Positions 12,492 through 24,414 of a stretch of 64,000 nt of DNA are shown here, one piece after another. This DNA comes from Rhynchonema sp. JSB1_4 (lineage: Eukaryota; Nematoda; Chromadorea; Monhysterida; Xyalidae). The position numbers and the translations under genes are program-made. The first letter of the stretch is position 1. Every line of letters begins with the position of its first letter. Where the stretch lies: NCBI GenBank assembly GCA_030248065.1, contig JASAMV010008114.1, forward strand, positions 1 through 64,000, written 5' to 3'. Under the pieces are notes generated by a model that saw nothing but the letters and a program-made list of their open reading frames with translations, was not told the DNA's origin and made no database searches.

Positions 12492-13000
12492 CCTGTACCT
12501 AGTGCTTGTGCGCGCAGCCAGCCAGCCTCGCCGTGGAAATGCGCTGTTATTGCCACCATCTTGATCTACGTTAAGAGAGCAGATGAAAATGAGCCTGTGC
12601 AGCTTTGTGGCAACGAAACTTTCATCGGCATCATAATTTATGAGAATCGGCACCTGTAATCAGCGTGTAGGCTTGAGATACAGCCGGGCGTTTGGAGCTT
12701 GTTGCGATCGTCATTATTAGGATTATTATTACTACTCTGGTGTTTTCCCGCGCCGATGCGTCATTTGCAGAGCCAACTCTAAGAAATAAGGAAGGAGTTC
12801 AGCCGCACCCACTCACTGACAGTTCTTTGCATATTCTATGTTGAGTGCTCAGCCGAGCTTAGCAGAAAAGCCGTTTCTCAGAAAAAACAGTACATGAAGC
12901 TGGCCAGAAAAACAAGAAGCTGATTGCCTTAGCTTTTTTCTTTCAGTATGAGAGCCGCTGCAAAACTCGCGAAACCGTCGGGACAACGTATAGGTCTATG
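12492..13000. other. Intergenic region with no gene seen
   Basis: Upstream flank of receptor gene 2. I see no coding exon and no structured element before the hairpin at 13001. Confidence 0.5.
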
Positions 13001-13110
13001 TAACTATACTTCGTTCTCTCAGAGAACAAAGAACAAATTCTCACGCGCTGATTGGCTTCAGCGCGCGTGAGAATTTGTTCTTTGTTCTCTGAGAGAACGA
13101 AGTATAGTTA
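13001..13110. repeat. Perfect hairpin upstream of receptor gene 2
   Basis: The 48-bp arms (13001-13048 and 13063-13110) are exact complements by eye, starting TAACTATACTTCGTTCTCTC, around a 14-bp loop. The core GCGCGCTGATTGGCT matches the hairpin inside intron 1 of receptor gene 1, so the two belong to one family. It lies about 215 bp before the start codon of receptor gene 2. Confidence 0.9.
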
Positions 13111-13326
13111 GGCCTTATAGCCTGTGTGTTTCAGTTAAGAAATTTACCGAGCGCCTGAGAATTGCCCTTACTAGGTACTGGCAGGTGTACCAACCAACAT
13201 GTGAGAACCGTATGCCAAGGTTGCAATGTACTGTACCTGTATTTCATCTTCCGTTTCTTTCATGACATAAACACAACTCTGTCCACAACGCCTCGTTACT
13301 GACGAAACAACAAACAGTTAATCTAA

Positions 13327-14878
13327 ATGATGAGCAACAGCTCGATCGTACCATCATCCGCTGTGCAATCGGTGACGCGATCCATGTACACCGTTGTAAT
13401 GCCCGTCGAACTCGCTGTCGGCATGCTTTGCCAGATCGTCAATCTGTTTCTTCTGTCCCGAAAATCTGTCATCTACATTAAAGGTATGTATAGGTACCAG
13501 CATTCCCTTTCGTGTATATTTTATGTTTGTTGGCGCCCGTCATCAACATGGAGGCCGAATCCAGACCACTTTCACGAGGGTGATGATGTTGCAGGCTACA
13601 CTGACTATTCACGCGCGTTGTCCACCACGTACCTGATCAGTGCCCCATTGCTGCTGTTCGGTCTACTGCGTCGTCTAAGTGCCACCACCACCTATTCGTA
13701 CCCACTGCTCATCTACACGGCCTATCTCGAGCACTACATGATCAACGTTTCGCTGTTAGCTGCAAATCTGATCATAGTCGCCATTGCCGTTGAGTCGGCC
13801 TACACACTCATCAACCCACTTTATCATGCCAAACGACACAAACATCTCACTGCTGGATGTCTTGTTGGTTGGTTGCACAGAAAGAGCTGAGTTCCTTGCT
13901 TTGTGCATTGTCTTTGTTCGGCTAACAGTTGTATCGAAACGAAGCTTGTGGTGCTCTTATGTACCAGCACGTTGGGTCCCAAGCGAACAGAGGTTAGTAA
14001 ATATGTTTCAGGAATCTACCTGACCACGATGATCACCCTGATTCCACTGTTGTTGCACAAGTACGTGGTATCGATTGGTCCCAACGACTACGCGGTTCGC
14101 AAGCGTCGTACGCGTCTGATTTCGGTGTTTCTGCGTGTGCTGTCGAGTTGCCTCGAACTGTGGATGTTACTGTTGATCTTTGTGGTCTACCTGGTGACAT
14201 TCCATCGATTCAAACGGATCACTCGTCAGACGATGCATTTGAGACGGAGCACGTCGGTGGTACACAATGCGCGCAAAGCCATCATCTCGTGCAGTGCACC
14301 CGTACTCGCTTACGCGATATCCAACGCTCCCAGCGCCCTCAAGGAGCTGCTATATTTGTATCGTCACATTGTCGGCAGCGAGTATCTAGACGAGTTCTTT
14401 GCTTCTGACAATGGAAAGTTGTTCAAGGCGATCGCCAATGCGTGTCTCATGATGAACTTCACGTTGTTCGTCGCCCTCCAGGTAAATAGAGAGTTTTGAG
14501 TTTACAGAAAACAGGTTGATCGGTAACAAGGGGTCATGCGGGCAGAAGTGTCCAGCTGCACTTCGTTTACGGCAGCGCAGTATCACAAGATACTACATGT
14601 GACCGACCCTCTTGCCATTGCAGTACTACGGCCGTCAACATTATCGCCAGTCGTTCCAACGTGAGATCATCAAACATCGCGCATCGCCTTCATTCATAAG
14701 GAACCACATGACCGACGACGCACAGACGAGAACGCCGAAAGTGTCACGACTCGCCCTGATTCAGGCACGCAGAAACAGTGTTTCGAAGTTTGATGAGCAA
14801 ATTGGGGAGGAGTGCACTGCTTTGACGCCCAAAAACACATTACGGGCCAATGAACACTCAATCGGTACTTCGCTGTGA
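13327..14878 (+). CDS. Seven-transmembrane rhodopsin-like receptor, paralog 2
   Basis: My model is exons 13327-13483, 13595-13867, 14012-14481 and 14624-14878, giving 384 residues. All three introns sit at the same positions and phases as in the receptor at 5299-7118, so the genes are duplicates. Shared stretches include YTDYSRALSTTYL, YTAYLEHY(I/M)INVSL, FLRVL(A/S)SCLELWMLLL, KAI(V/I)SCSAPVLAYAISNAPS and a helix-8-like YYGRQ. The DRY region reads ESAY before TLINPL and the TM7 motif reads NFTLF, as in the paralog. The hydrophilic tail is about 40 residues shorter. Two adjacent ATGs (13327 and 13330) could start it. The ligand is unknown. Confidence 0.82.
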
Positions 14879-14934
14879 TCGATGCGGGGATTTTTGCATT
14901 ATGTACTGGTAATGCTTCATTTTCGAGTATCTTA

Positions 14935-15124
14935 AAGGCAAACTACGCCAACACGAGCCCGATTTCGCAGTTGACAAATAGTGAAACATTCATATACGTG
15001 GCTGCTGATTTGGGAAATGTTACACGTTGAAGAATACAAAGTGGAGCATGATGATTTTCTCTTTCTATTCGTTTTGAATACACATCACCTTCGAAATCGG
15101 GCTCGTGTTGGTGTAGTTTGCCTT
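14935..15124. mobile_element. 190-bp MITE with TA target, copy 1
   Basis: The ends AAGGCAAACTACGCCAACA and its complement, flanked by TA on both sides (14933-14934 and 15125-15126), form ~30-bp terminal inverted repeats around a non-coding middle. A second copy in opposite orientation is at 40437-40620. The TA duplication and size fit a Tc1/mariner-type MITE. Confidence 0.88.
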
Positions 15125-15411
15125 TACCTGTGTTTTGATTCAGTTTGAAGCTGTGATATTCTCTCGTCTGCTTCCCCATTTAATTGGTATACGGGCACAA
15201 CTCACCCATGCCCGTTTCTTTGTTGCTTCTATTCCTATCTTATCGTCTGATGTGACCTGGTAGTGCTGCTTTACTTTGTTTGTCAAACAGGTTGTTTGCT
15301 ATTCGCTACCACCCTGGCTGTGTTTGACTGATAACAAATTTCGCACCTTTTACCTCTTTATTTCTTTAGCTCATTTTTTCTGGAAACACAAAGTCAGTTT
15401 TGAAAGAAGCG

Positions 15412-18400
15412 ATGAAGTCACTTGCAGCCGTGTTGGTCGCATTGACCATTGTGTTGACGAATTATGTTTCAAATGAACACAGTATGGAGAAGAGTGCCCC
15501 TATAATTGAACCAGTGGAACCTGAGCCCAACAAATCATTTGGCATTGACTATGAGCGCAATACATTTGTCATGGACGGCAAACCATTTCGGTGCGGCTTG
15601 TCATGAATTCATTTTCTTCCATTTAAGTATTTGCATTATAAATTTAGTCGCCTAAACGTGACTGAAAACATCAGGTACATTTCCGGCACCATCCACTATT
15701 TCCAAGTGCCCAACAAGTATTGGCGTGATCGACTGATCAAACTACGTGCCGGTGGATGTAATGTGGTCGAGACGTATCTGGCTTGGAATTGGCACGAACC
15801 GTACAAAGGAAAATACAGATTCACCGGTTGGCAAAAGGCGATCCCCATGTCGGAATGCCATGATTTTTCAGCAGCTATAAAAAATTTTTGTTTTTGTGAA
15901 TTTACAGGTGACCAAGACTTGATGCATTTCCTCGATATCTGCCACGATCTTGGCTTGTATGTGATCCTACGACTCGGGCCATACATGGACGCTGAGCAGG
16001 ACATGGGTGGACTGCCGGCTTGGTTGTTGAAATACAAAGTGGGTAAAATTTTATATTTTGTTGGATAACACCTGGTCTTTGTTGACGCCTACTGTGAATC
16101 ACTGCATCACAATTCCAGGACATCGGCCTTCGCAAGTCCGACCCGCGTTATATGAAAGCCGTTGAGACGTGGTATGACAAAGCGCTGGGCATGTTGGCGT
16201 CGAAATTGTATCCAAACGATGGTCCTATCATCATGGTTCAGGTGGAGAATGAATATGGTTTGTAGCAGCCGAACAGTCTTTAACAATTAGGTAAGCAGCC
16301 CTTCAAAGCCCTTTAACTGCTTCAACGACTTTAGGCAGTTTCTACGCGTGTGACCGCAACTACACCAACTGGCTGTACAAGCTGGTCCGTAGCGGTTTGG
16401 GCACAGACAAAATCGTCTATTTCACCACTGACGGCGACGCAGAGTCATACCTCAAATGTGGCGTCATTAACGGCACCTATCCGACCGTAGACTTTGGTGT
16501 GGCGAAACTCTCTGATGTTTCAGCTGGTTTTCGAGCTCAGCGCAAGTACGCCCCCAAAGGTCGGTAACGCTGGCAGTTATGGGTAAAATGTTTCCCAAAT
16601 TCAACATATAATTATGCAATATGTTGGGCCTTCCTTCAGGTCCATTGGTCAATTCCGAGTTCTATCCCGGCTGGTTCGACGAATGGGGTGCCCAGTCACA
16701 TTCACGTGTCGAAATCGGCCCTGTTCTGGACACTATGACCTACATGTACCAAATGAACGCCTCATTCAACATATACCCATTCATTGGAGGCACCAATTGG
16801 GGGTATCAGGTTGGTGAGGGTCAGGCTGAAACTGGACACGTGTGTACTCAAACCCTTTGTTCGTCAGGCTGGGGCTGAGGCGTTCCCGGACGGGTTCGGC
16901 ACGATAACCACGTCGTACGACTTTGACGCTCCGTTGTCTGAAGGCGGTAAGCTGATGTTGGACGAAGAATAGATCTGACCCTTATTTCGCTCCACGTCAG
17001 AGACGAACCACATAGTACTTCGCACGCACACGCAGGCGATCTGACACCAAAATGGTACGCGATTCGTCAACACATCGAACGACTGACGGGTGTGCCCAAT
17101 AAATGGCCGATACCGGCAAATGGCGAGAAGATGTACTATGGCGACATTGAATTCGCGTAATCGGCAGTCAGCTCAGTGTTCTTCATTTATCGGGCATTTA
17201 AAATAATTGTTTCCTTTCAAGAATGCTCGGCACGCTATTCGACCTTCTGCCGTATTTGGTCCAACCCAACACGATACGAAATGTTGACTATCCGATGACG
17301 ATGGAGCAGTTGGACCACTATTACGGCATGGTACTGTACGAAACGGTGATCAGAGACCGCGGCGGATACGTTTTGAACCTGCAAGGTGGGTGAGCAACAA
17401 AAGTTTACTTTACTTTTGAACACGACTGTGTCCAAAGTAGCATGAAGCAGGTGTGCACGATCGTGGCTATGTGTTCGTCAATCGTAGTCAACTGGCGGTC
17501 ATCGTTCAACGTCCACACATCCCGACCAACGGCACTGCTGTCATGTTGGAAGTCGGGGATCGATTGTCGATCCTCGTCGAAAACCAGGGCCGAATATGTT
17601 ATGGAACGTTCATCAACGACACAAAGGGTTCGGGCTGGAGGCGTTTTTAAACGGTTTACGCGCCATCGTAATCGGAGCTAGCATGGTAATGCTAAGCGAC
17701 ATATGGTTCATTCCCTATAGTGCGCTTTCTGAAAATTTTGATCGTGCGCTATTTCAACAATACTCAACCGAATGAGCTCAAACTTGCACACAATGTATAT
17801 ACCGTGCCCCAAAATGGCCACACAAAATTTCATCCCGCTGCGTGCCCACACGCGCAATCGCGGGCAAGATACAGTTGTCATTTTTGTAAAAACGTTCTTT
17901 CCCTTTTTTTTCCACAAAAGAGTAGTCAGGGCCCAGACGTTACTGAACACCAGAAATGTTAATATCGCATATAGGGTTTTCGCACACGAGAAACACGATG
18001 GTGCTATCGCCGACTTCGTAACTCCACGACTGAGACCGGTTCCAGACCATGACCACGACTTTTTGTATGTAAAGTGTGCTTCCCGAAGTAAAATTTCGCC
18101 GAAAAGTTGGGTTACCAGAACTATTAAAGTTGTTTATGTGGTTTTCGTACTCGAGAAACACGGTGGTGCTATCGCCGAGTTCGTAACTTTTAGTATGAAC
18201 GGTTCCAGACCATGACTTTTTGTACAGAATGTGTGGTTCTAAAGCCAAAATCAGCGGTTATATGTGTTTTTAATTTTTGTTACGTCAAAAATATATTAAT
18301 TCCAATACGTTAAATGTTTTTCAGCTCAAAAAGAGCCATAATGGACGCTCAGACACGCACAATAATGCATTAGTGCACGCTACGTAGTTGCCTGATTCAT

Positions 18401-20700
18401 AAAGCGCACAATGTATTAAACACAACACACAGCCAGCCAGCCAGCACACACACACAGGCAGGCAGGCAGCCAGCACACACACAGGCAGCAAGCACAACAG
18501 GCAATGCAGCAATGCACGCGTAGTTACATATGTAGTAAAGATTGTGAAGGAGATTGGCGAAGCGATGTCCGAGCGGTATAACGCGCAGCATTGAAGATGA
18601 AAGGCCGCGGGTTCAAACATTCACGCGCGCAGCCAACTTTGTTGTGTTTTTATTAACTTTTAATGAATTCTGCGTAACATTTTTTCAGTTTTTTCGTGTT
18701 TTTATTTGAGATTAATTATTAAGCACGGGTGCGGTTCGCAGTTTATGCGCTGTGATGTCATTCATGATAAAATACCGACAAGATTTCAACTTCTTAATTA
18801 AAATAGCTGTTGCTCTCTAACATTCGAAGCTTTTTCCGAATTTATAATTTGACTTTCGTGGGAAAGTTAAATAGTAGTTTTTACGTAACATTGAATCCAA
18901 GATCAGATGCGGCGGCCAACACCAAAGCAATCTGGAGACTGATGTTTGACACTTATTTCATTGCTGAAGCTGAAGGGACAGGTTGCATGGAAGTTCATTG
19001 CACAGCTTTGCTTGGTACTAAACCAACAAGTGCCATTCTCTGAGACGATGCGCAATCAGTGCGCTATAATTGATGGTACCTAGGGTGTCAAATACATACC
19101 TGGCGGTAAATTAAAAAAAATAAATAACTTGACAAGTTACCATGCTCCTCAAAAACATAGACATGCTCGTGGGGCACTGCGTTAGTTTTGTTTCAGTGGT
19201 GGGTGAAGACGCAGACACAAGCGTGTCTCCATTGTTAGAACCCCATAGTGAAATCGAAACACAAAATTGGCCTTATGTCACGATAACCACCGATTCATAT
19301 ATCCTGCCAAAAAGTACAGCATCCTTAAACTAACCCCCACACCTCATTGCGCTCATGTGCGTTGATTACTTGAGAAAAGTCTGACGGTCGACATTTTCTT
19401 AGTTAGAACCATTGCTTGCCGGAACTGAAAACTTTCTGTGCCTGATTTATCCGGGTTCTCTGTTTGACGCTTGCACGATATAAAAGAACGACACAAGAAA
19501 GAAAAATGCCCCAAGGGGCATAAAAGAAATATGGTTCCCTGGCTGACTGGCATAAAAGAACGATACTAGCTTGCACCACTTTGCTGATGTTTCATTAGGC
19601 ACTGGAATAAACGTAAGTGTGTTCTGAGCTGTTTGATACCGAACAGTAGACATTGAACCATATTCCCGGCGCGTGCTGTCTTGCCACCAGAGACACAGGG
19701 CACGGAGATATTGAAAGATTGCAATATTCTCTTTACTCCTCTCTTTGTTAAACCATCGTGCGCAACCGAAGACTGCACAGTTACCGTCGTGAGGTTGAAA
19801 AGAAGAAACAGTTGCCTGGGTTTGCACGAAAGTTTCGATATCGGCTGGGTGTTGGTTCAAAAGAGTTCGCGCCGGGAATATGGTTCAATGTCTACTGTTC
19901 GGTATCAAACAGCTCAGAACACACTTACGTTTATTCCAGTGCCTAATGAAACATCAGCAAAGTGGTGCAAGCTAGTATCGTTCTTTTATGCCAGTCAGCC
20001 AGGGAACCATATTTCTTTTATGCCCCTTGGGGCATTTTTCTTTCTTGTTGACATATACCTTTATGGGGGAAAACGTTGGATTTCCATCCACTCATTGGTT
20101 ACCCAACAGGATTGGTGTCAAACGTCACACTCGATGGACGGGTGTTGAGAAAGTGGACAATCTACCCGCTGCATCTGGAGAAAGTGGCTAAACACGCCGA
20201 AAGGTTGATCACCTCATCCCATCATCGCAGACAACTTGCGGTTGGGAAATAGTCAATCTGATTGTTATGTACATTGGGAAGTTATCGCATGAACGTGTAT
20301 TTCTCCTTTTCTGCTCCAGCAACATGATTCCAATGACGAAGGGTTCATTCCAAAATTCTATGTGGCTGGTTTCGACCCTACACCACATGTTGGTGACACG
20401 TACCTCGACATGACCGGTTGGGGTCGCGGATTCGCGTTTGCCCACGATGGATACAATTTAGGTTTATGATCAATCACAGTTTCTGAAGATTGGTCACCAT
20501 AATTACATTCTTCATGTCCTTCCGTCTCAACAGGTCGTTATTGGGCGACCAAAGGTCCACAACAGACGCTGTACCATCCATTTGTGAAGCGCGGCCGCAA
20601 CAATATTACCATCTTTGAGATGGAGCACGCGCGTTCTGCCCCTCCAGGGACATCGGCCGTGCGAAGGGCACGACTTATCAACTACCCAATCTTGGGCTGA
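15412..20700 (+). CDS. GLB1: Beta-galactosidase, glycoside hydrolase family 35
   Basis: Thirteen exons (15412-15590, 15675-15826, 15908-16038, 16119-16257, 16335-16559, 16640-16809, 16868-16946, 17036-17156, 17222-17385, 17451-17627, 20110-20240, 20320-20461, 20534-20700) give 658 residues, close to the 677 of human GLB1. A signal peptide (MKSLAAVLVALTIVLTNYVS) precedes the GH35 barrel with YISGTIHYFQVP, ETYLAWNWHEP and GDQDLMHFLD. The proton donor lies in QVENEYG (E199) and the nucleophile in NSEFYPGW (E282). The C-terminal beta-domains include LVSNVTLDG and GYNLGRYWATKGPQQTLY. It should release terminal galactose from glycans, probably in the lysosome. Intron 10 is 2.48 kb while the others are about 60-85 nt. 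Confidence 0.93.
17960..18240 (+). repeat. Tandem duplication, period ~165 bp
   Basis: GAGAAACAC followed by GGTGCTATCGCCGA occurs at 17988 and 18153, and CCAGACCATGAC at 18042 and 18205. Two diverged units stand head to tail within intron 10 of the beta-galactosidase gene. Confidence 0.75.
18388..18490 (+). repeat. Hairpin-family arm plus GCCA/CA/GGCA microsatellite
   Basis: GTTGCCTGATTCATAAAGCGC matches one arm of the hairpins at 24184, 29513 and 32483. It is followed by CCAGCCAGCC, CACACACA and GGCAGGCAGG runs like the loop of the 24-kb hairpin. I see no matching second arm, so this is a half element. Confidence 0.6.
18555..18635 (+). repeat. tRNA-like segment (possible SINE head)
   Basis: GATGTCCGAGCGGTATAACGC resembles a type II (Leu/Ser) tRNA A-box and GGGTTCAAACATTC resembles a B-box about 45 bp later. 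The arms do not fold into a proper cloverleaf, so a tRNA-derived SINE remnant or a tRNA pseudogene fits better than a functional tRNA. Confidence 0.35.
19494..20047. repeat. Hairpin with 180-bp near-perfect arms
   Basis: Bases 19494-19673 and 19868-20047 are reverse complements with no mismatch seen by eye, separated by a 194-bp spacer. Each arm contains GATGTTTCATTAGGCACTGG and CAAGAAAGAAAAATGCCCC. Arm identity implies recent origin or homogenisation. It lies just before exon 11 of the beta-galactosidase gene (60 bp), so the hairpin is transcribed with that gene. Confidence 0.92.
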
Positions 20701-20885
20701 TTATAAGGCGGTTTAGTGATGTTAATTGAAAATTCTATATATAATATGCATCGGGGGTGCTCAAGTTGAAAGCTTGACTTCAAGCTCCTGTTTTAACTGA
20801 AGTCACTTCACCCAACACTAATGAATTGATGAACGGTTTGCATTTTGACACGGTCTCTCGTGTTTGTGTATGCCTGCGATATGCG

Positions 20886-20891
20886 AATAAA
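20886..20891 (+). terminator. Likely polyadenylation signal of the beta-galactosidase gene
   Basis: AATAAA occurs about 185 bp after the stop codon, the first canonical polyadenylation hexamer downstream. Functional use is inferred from position only. Confidence 0.45.
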
Positions 20892-23800
20892 ATTGAACTG
20901 AACTGATGAAAAGGTTTCAACGTTTCACCGGACAGTTTGCCGGGTTAAACAATTTACCCCGTTTACACCTGGTTGTAAACGTTGGCACTTCACACACATC
21001 TGGGGCAGGCTCGAAAACAGCTGCCAGGTATGTACCCCGATTACGATCACGTTTTTCACCGTTCTAAACATGGTCAGCTGTTTCCTGGTCCACGTCCAAA
21101 GTAAGTATACCAGCACCATACCATCTATTGGATTTTTATTTCATGGTCGCAAACAAACTCATTTTTTCCTTCAAGTGTAATGCAAACGTTGTGACCGTTT
21201 AATCACTAAAACGACCAAACCCGTTTATGTCTAAGACGTTTTCTTTCTTTTTTTCGAATAGCATGAGGTTGACCGTCTTTGCTGCAGCAATTCGACGCAA
21301 ACGTTTCGTCTCGCAAAATGAACCCCGGCCTGATTTGATCGCGAAACCACTTTTAGGAGCAATATGCTTACGTCCCGGGCGTGCCTTCGACGTTTTTTTC
21401 GTCCACTCTCTTTCTTTACATCTCTGCTTTGATTCAATAATAACCCGACCTCCATCGAATAAATTGTGATACGATGTGCTTCGTGTGAATGAGTTTCGGT
21501 TCTGGCTCGGGTTTCGCAAAACTTAGGAACTTGGGTCTACATGTGCTAGTACTCCCAGTAGGTGTTGGAAAACATGAATCACTTTTTCCTTCACCAAATT
21601 TTCAAATCCGCACACACCGCGAAAAGTCCCCGAACAAAAGTCATTCATAAAAGGCCACGCACGTGTATGTGAGTGTGTATGCGTACCACTACGTAGCTTA
21701 TTCGGATAAGCCAATCCAGCGCTTTCATAGATTATTCGAAGCTTTTTATGAACAAACTTTCACGTTTCTCACAGTCAGCTCCTTACATGGCGTATAGCTT
21801 GTCTTGTTTGGTAGGCGTGGGATATGAGTTGTTTTCACAAACGTTGCTGGTCCTGCTTCACAAAATGGTTACTGTAGTGCCAAATGCTTTCATCCAGATT
21901 AACCTCTTTTCGGATTGCCTTCGAAAGAAGAGTTTTTTCCAAATCCAAGAAAATATGTATATGTAGGAGAAAAACGGTGCAGAAATTAGTATGATCATCC
22001 CAAAACGATCCCAACAGCGCTACTGAATTGCAAACCTGTAATTTAAACTGTTTGGCTGGCAGAATTTTCGGAATTGAATCCATGTACATTAGATGTGTAT
22101 ATCTACAATGGGACAGACACAGATATAGATTCAGTTAGGTATGTATTTTCATGCGAACGTCAAGACGCGCACCAAAATGGGGTATGCCAAAATTGGCAGG
22201 CAGATTCCCTCTCTCTGACTCGCTCGATGACATGGTGCTTGTCTGAGGTTCACGTCCGACTTCATGCTACTGGTACATTCTACCGTATAGGTACATATAC
22301 TGATGCAGATGGTCTGCCGGTTTCGTTCTTCGCGATGTTTCATTTCGGGTTGACACTGTGTGACATCCTCAAAACGACGATCGCAACCTGTACATGCCTG
22401 GGTGTATACGTTGTAGTGCATGTGTGTACCCAAGCGTGGCATATTTCCGTCGCAGCCGGCTACGATGACGATAAATCACGCAGAACGGTGCCTAAAACTG
22501 ATCATCCATTTTTGTCGTGAAACAAATGACGCTCGTAGTCAGGTCGGCGTCTCACTGACTAGCTACATGTATGTAGCACTCTCACATGTGGTAGCTGTTT
22601 TTTTGGCTGCAGCCACACTGTCGTGCCTTGCATTCCGTTTCTTAAACTGCACATGGCAGTGCAAGCAAAACTCTCAAGCATTTCTGCTATGATTGTATGC
22701 GACCTTTATCACAAGCGGTGACTGGAGCCGCTGACTGCCACTGGCTCGTATTGTTTTCGGTCACCCAGATACATATGCATTTTTCGCTTGCTCTCCTTTT
22801 GTATATAATCTTGTGTCCTGCAGCAAGGTGCAAGTTTCTCATATCCATCTTTCACTGACTCGTGCGACATGGTAAATGACTCGCACCATGGTTAGGATTG
22901 ATTTACCACTTCTCAGAAATTCTGAGACCATTTACTGCTGCTTTGTTGATCGTTTCATGCATGACAGATTGTGCATTCTGAATTTTAGCGCGTATGTATA
23001 TGCATATAAGGAATGTCAACTGACCAACAAATTCTGCTTCTCATGAGCAATGACGGTGACTGCTGCTGGTGCTGCTGCAATGTACTGCATGAACCGCCTT
23101 GTCCGGTATCCTATCGAATCGACCTTTGGATCTCAAACAATCGCTTTTTTAAACTTTGATTTCTGTTTCTTTTGTCCACTTGCGGTTGTGACGTATGTAC
23201 CCGACCGTCTTGCGGCCGTCCGGTGCAAAAAACATCGTTTCATGCTTGCATGACATATCAGAATTGAGCATCGTTTATCTTTTCAGCCAACGTGTTCTGC
23301 GGTCGAAATTTGAAAATCTAAAGTTTTGTGTTTCTTCGTAGAGATGACAGACACAGAACGCAGGGACAGATGTGCATGGATGTACACTTGGATGGAGTGC
23401 CAAAATACACTCCCAAATCATCTAAGCCACTTCGTTCCTGTCGGCGCCCACACTGTCACAGTTGTCTCTTACAAGCGCCTCAACCAGCGACTCTATCTTC
23501 AAGTACTTTGCCTAAGCTCGCGGCACACTAAACGTAGACGAGCCGCACCAGAAACTTTGATTATGATGCACAATGTCATGGAAGCTTTTGCTTGAAGGTG
23601 GCATTGTGCTAAAACTATACGTTTTTTGGATCATTATGCTGTGGTAGTTTTTAGCATCACGTCCACCCAAGGTAAAACGTTGTTAAAGCTGCTTAGCTGT
23701 GCCTGAACGGTTTCTGGAGCCCCAAGAACAGGGTCCAGAATTGTCTTGGCAGATTGGTATTATACCGCAAACCAAGTTTTGTACGCAAAGTGCATCAGCT

Positions 23801-24183
23801 AAGCTTAGGCTATTTGGGCTCGCCATGCGTCATCCAACTATAAGCATCATGTAAAAGCATAACTCTATTGTCGCCTATTGTACTTCCTCTTTGAATCCGC
23901 CGCGCCGCCCGCTTGGATTTCAGCATGTCTAAGTATTGGACTTGACGAGTCTTGTTGTGAAAGCAGTATGGACGACAGGACAAGGAGAAAGCTTTGGTAA
24001 AGACTCATTGACATCACAATGACCGCTGTTTTGTGCGTGTTGCTGCTGTGAATCGCTTGATTGCTGCGACTAGAGAAAAGTGATCGTCAAACATTGAGCA
24101 CAGGGCTGCGCGTCAACGGAGCTTTACCGGTCTGGCTTTGACTTTGTGCCGTTTTGCAACTTTCGCGGTACAGGAGGTATGCG
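20892..24183. other. Gene-poor intergenic region
   Basis: About 3.3 kb without an exon I can support. Short open frames on both strands lack family motifs and spliceable continuations. One GATGTTTCA word occurs at 22334. Confidence 0.5.
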
Positions 24184-24414
24184 TATAGCCCAACAACAGC
24201 TATTGTAATGCAGAATTTATGTCCACTGCGTTGCCTGATCCGCCAAGCACATAACGCGTGATGCAACATTATAAACACACCCACGCAGCCAGCCAACACA
24301 CACAAGCTGACGGTTTGCCTGTCTGTGCTTGTAATGTTGCATCACGCGTTATGTGATTGGTGGATCAGGCAACGCAGTGGACATAAATTCTGCATTAGCT
24401 GTTGTTGGACTATA
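24184..24414. repeat. Hairpin element with CA-rich loop
   Basis: Arms at 24184-24272 and 24331-24414 pair through CATAACGCGTGATGCAACAT and GCGTTGCCTGATCC with their complements. The loop contains CCAGCCAACACACAC. The core GTTGCCTGATCCG is shared with the hairpins at 29513-29696 and 32483-32663. Confidence 0.87.

Larger units (their letters stand above)
17628..20109 (+). other. Expanded intron 10 of the beta-galactosidase gene
   Basis: This single intron carries a dispersed repeat fragment (17685-17720), a tandem duplication (about 17960-18240), GCCAGCCAGC and CA microsatellites (about 18428-18490), a tRNA-like segment (about 18555-18635) and a 180-bp-arm hairpin (19494-20047). The flanking exons join in frame (TKG to LVSNV), so the gene appears intact. 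Confidence 0.85.

Noticed and set aside
19447..20148. Two long frames (137 codons minus, 155 codons plus) sharing an identical 60-residue stretch
   Set aside because: The shared peptide is the two arms of the hairpin at 19494-20047 read from each side. It lies in an intron and has no family features.
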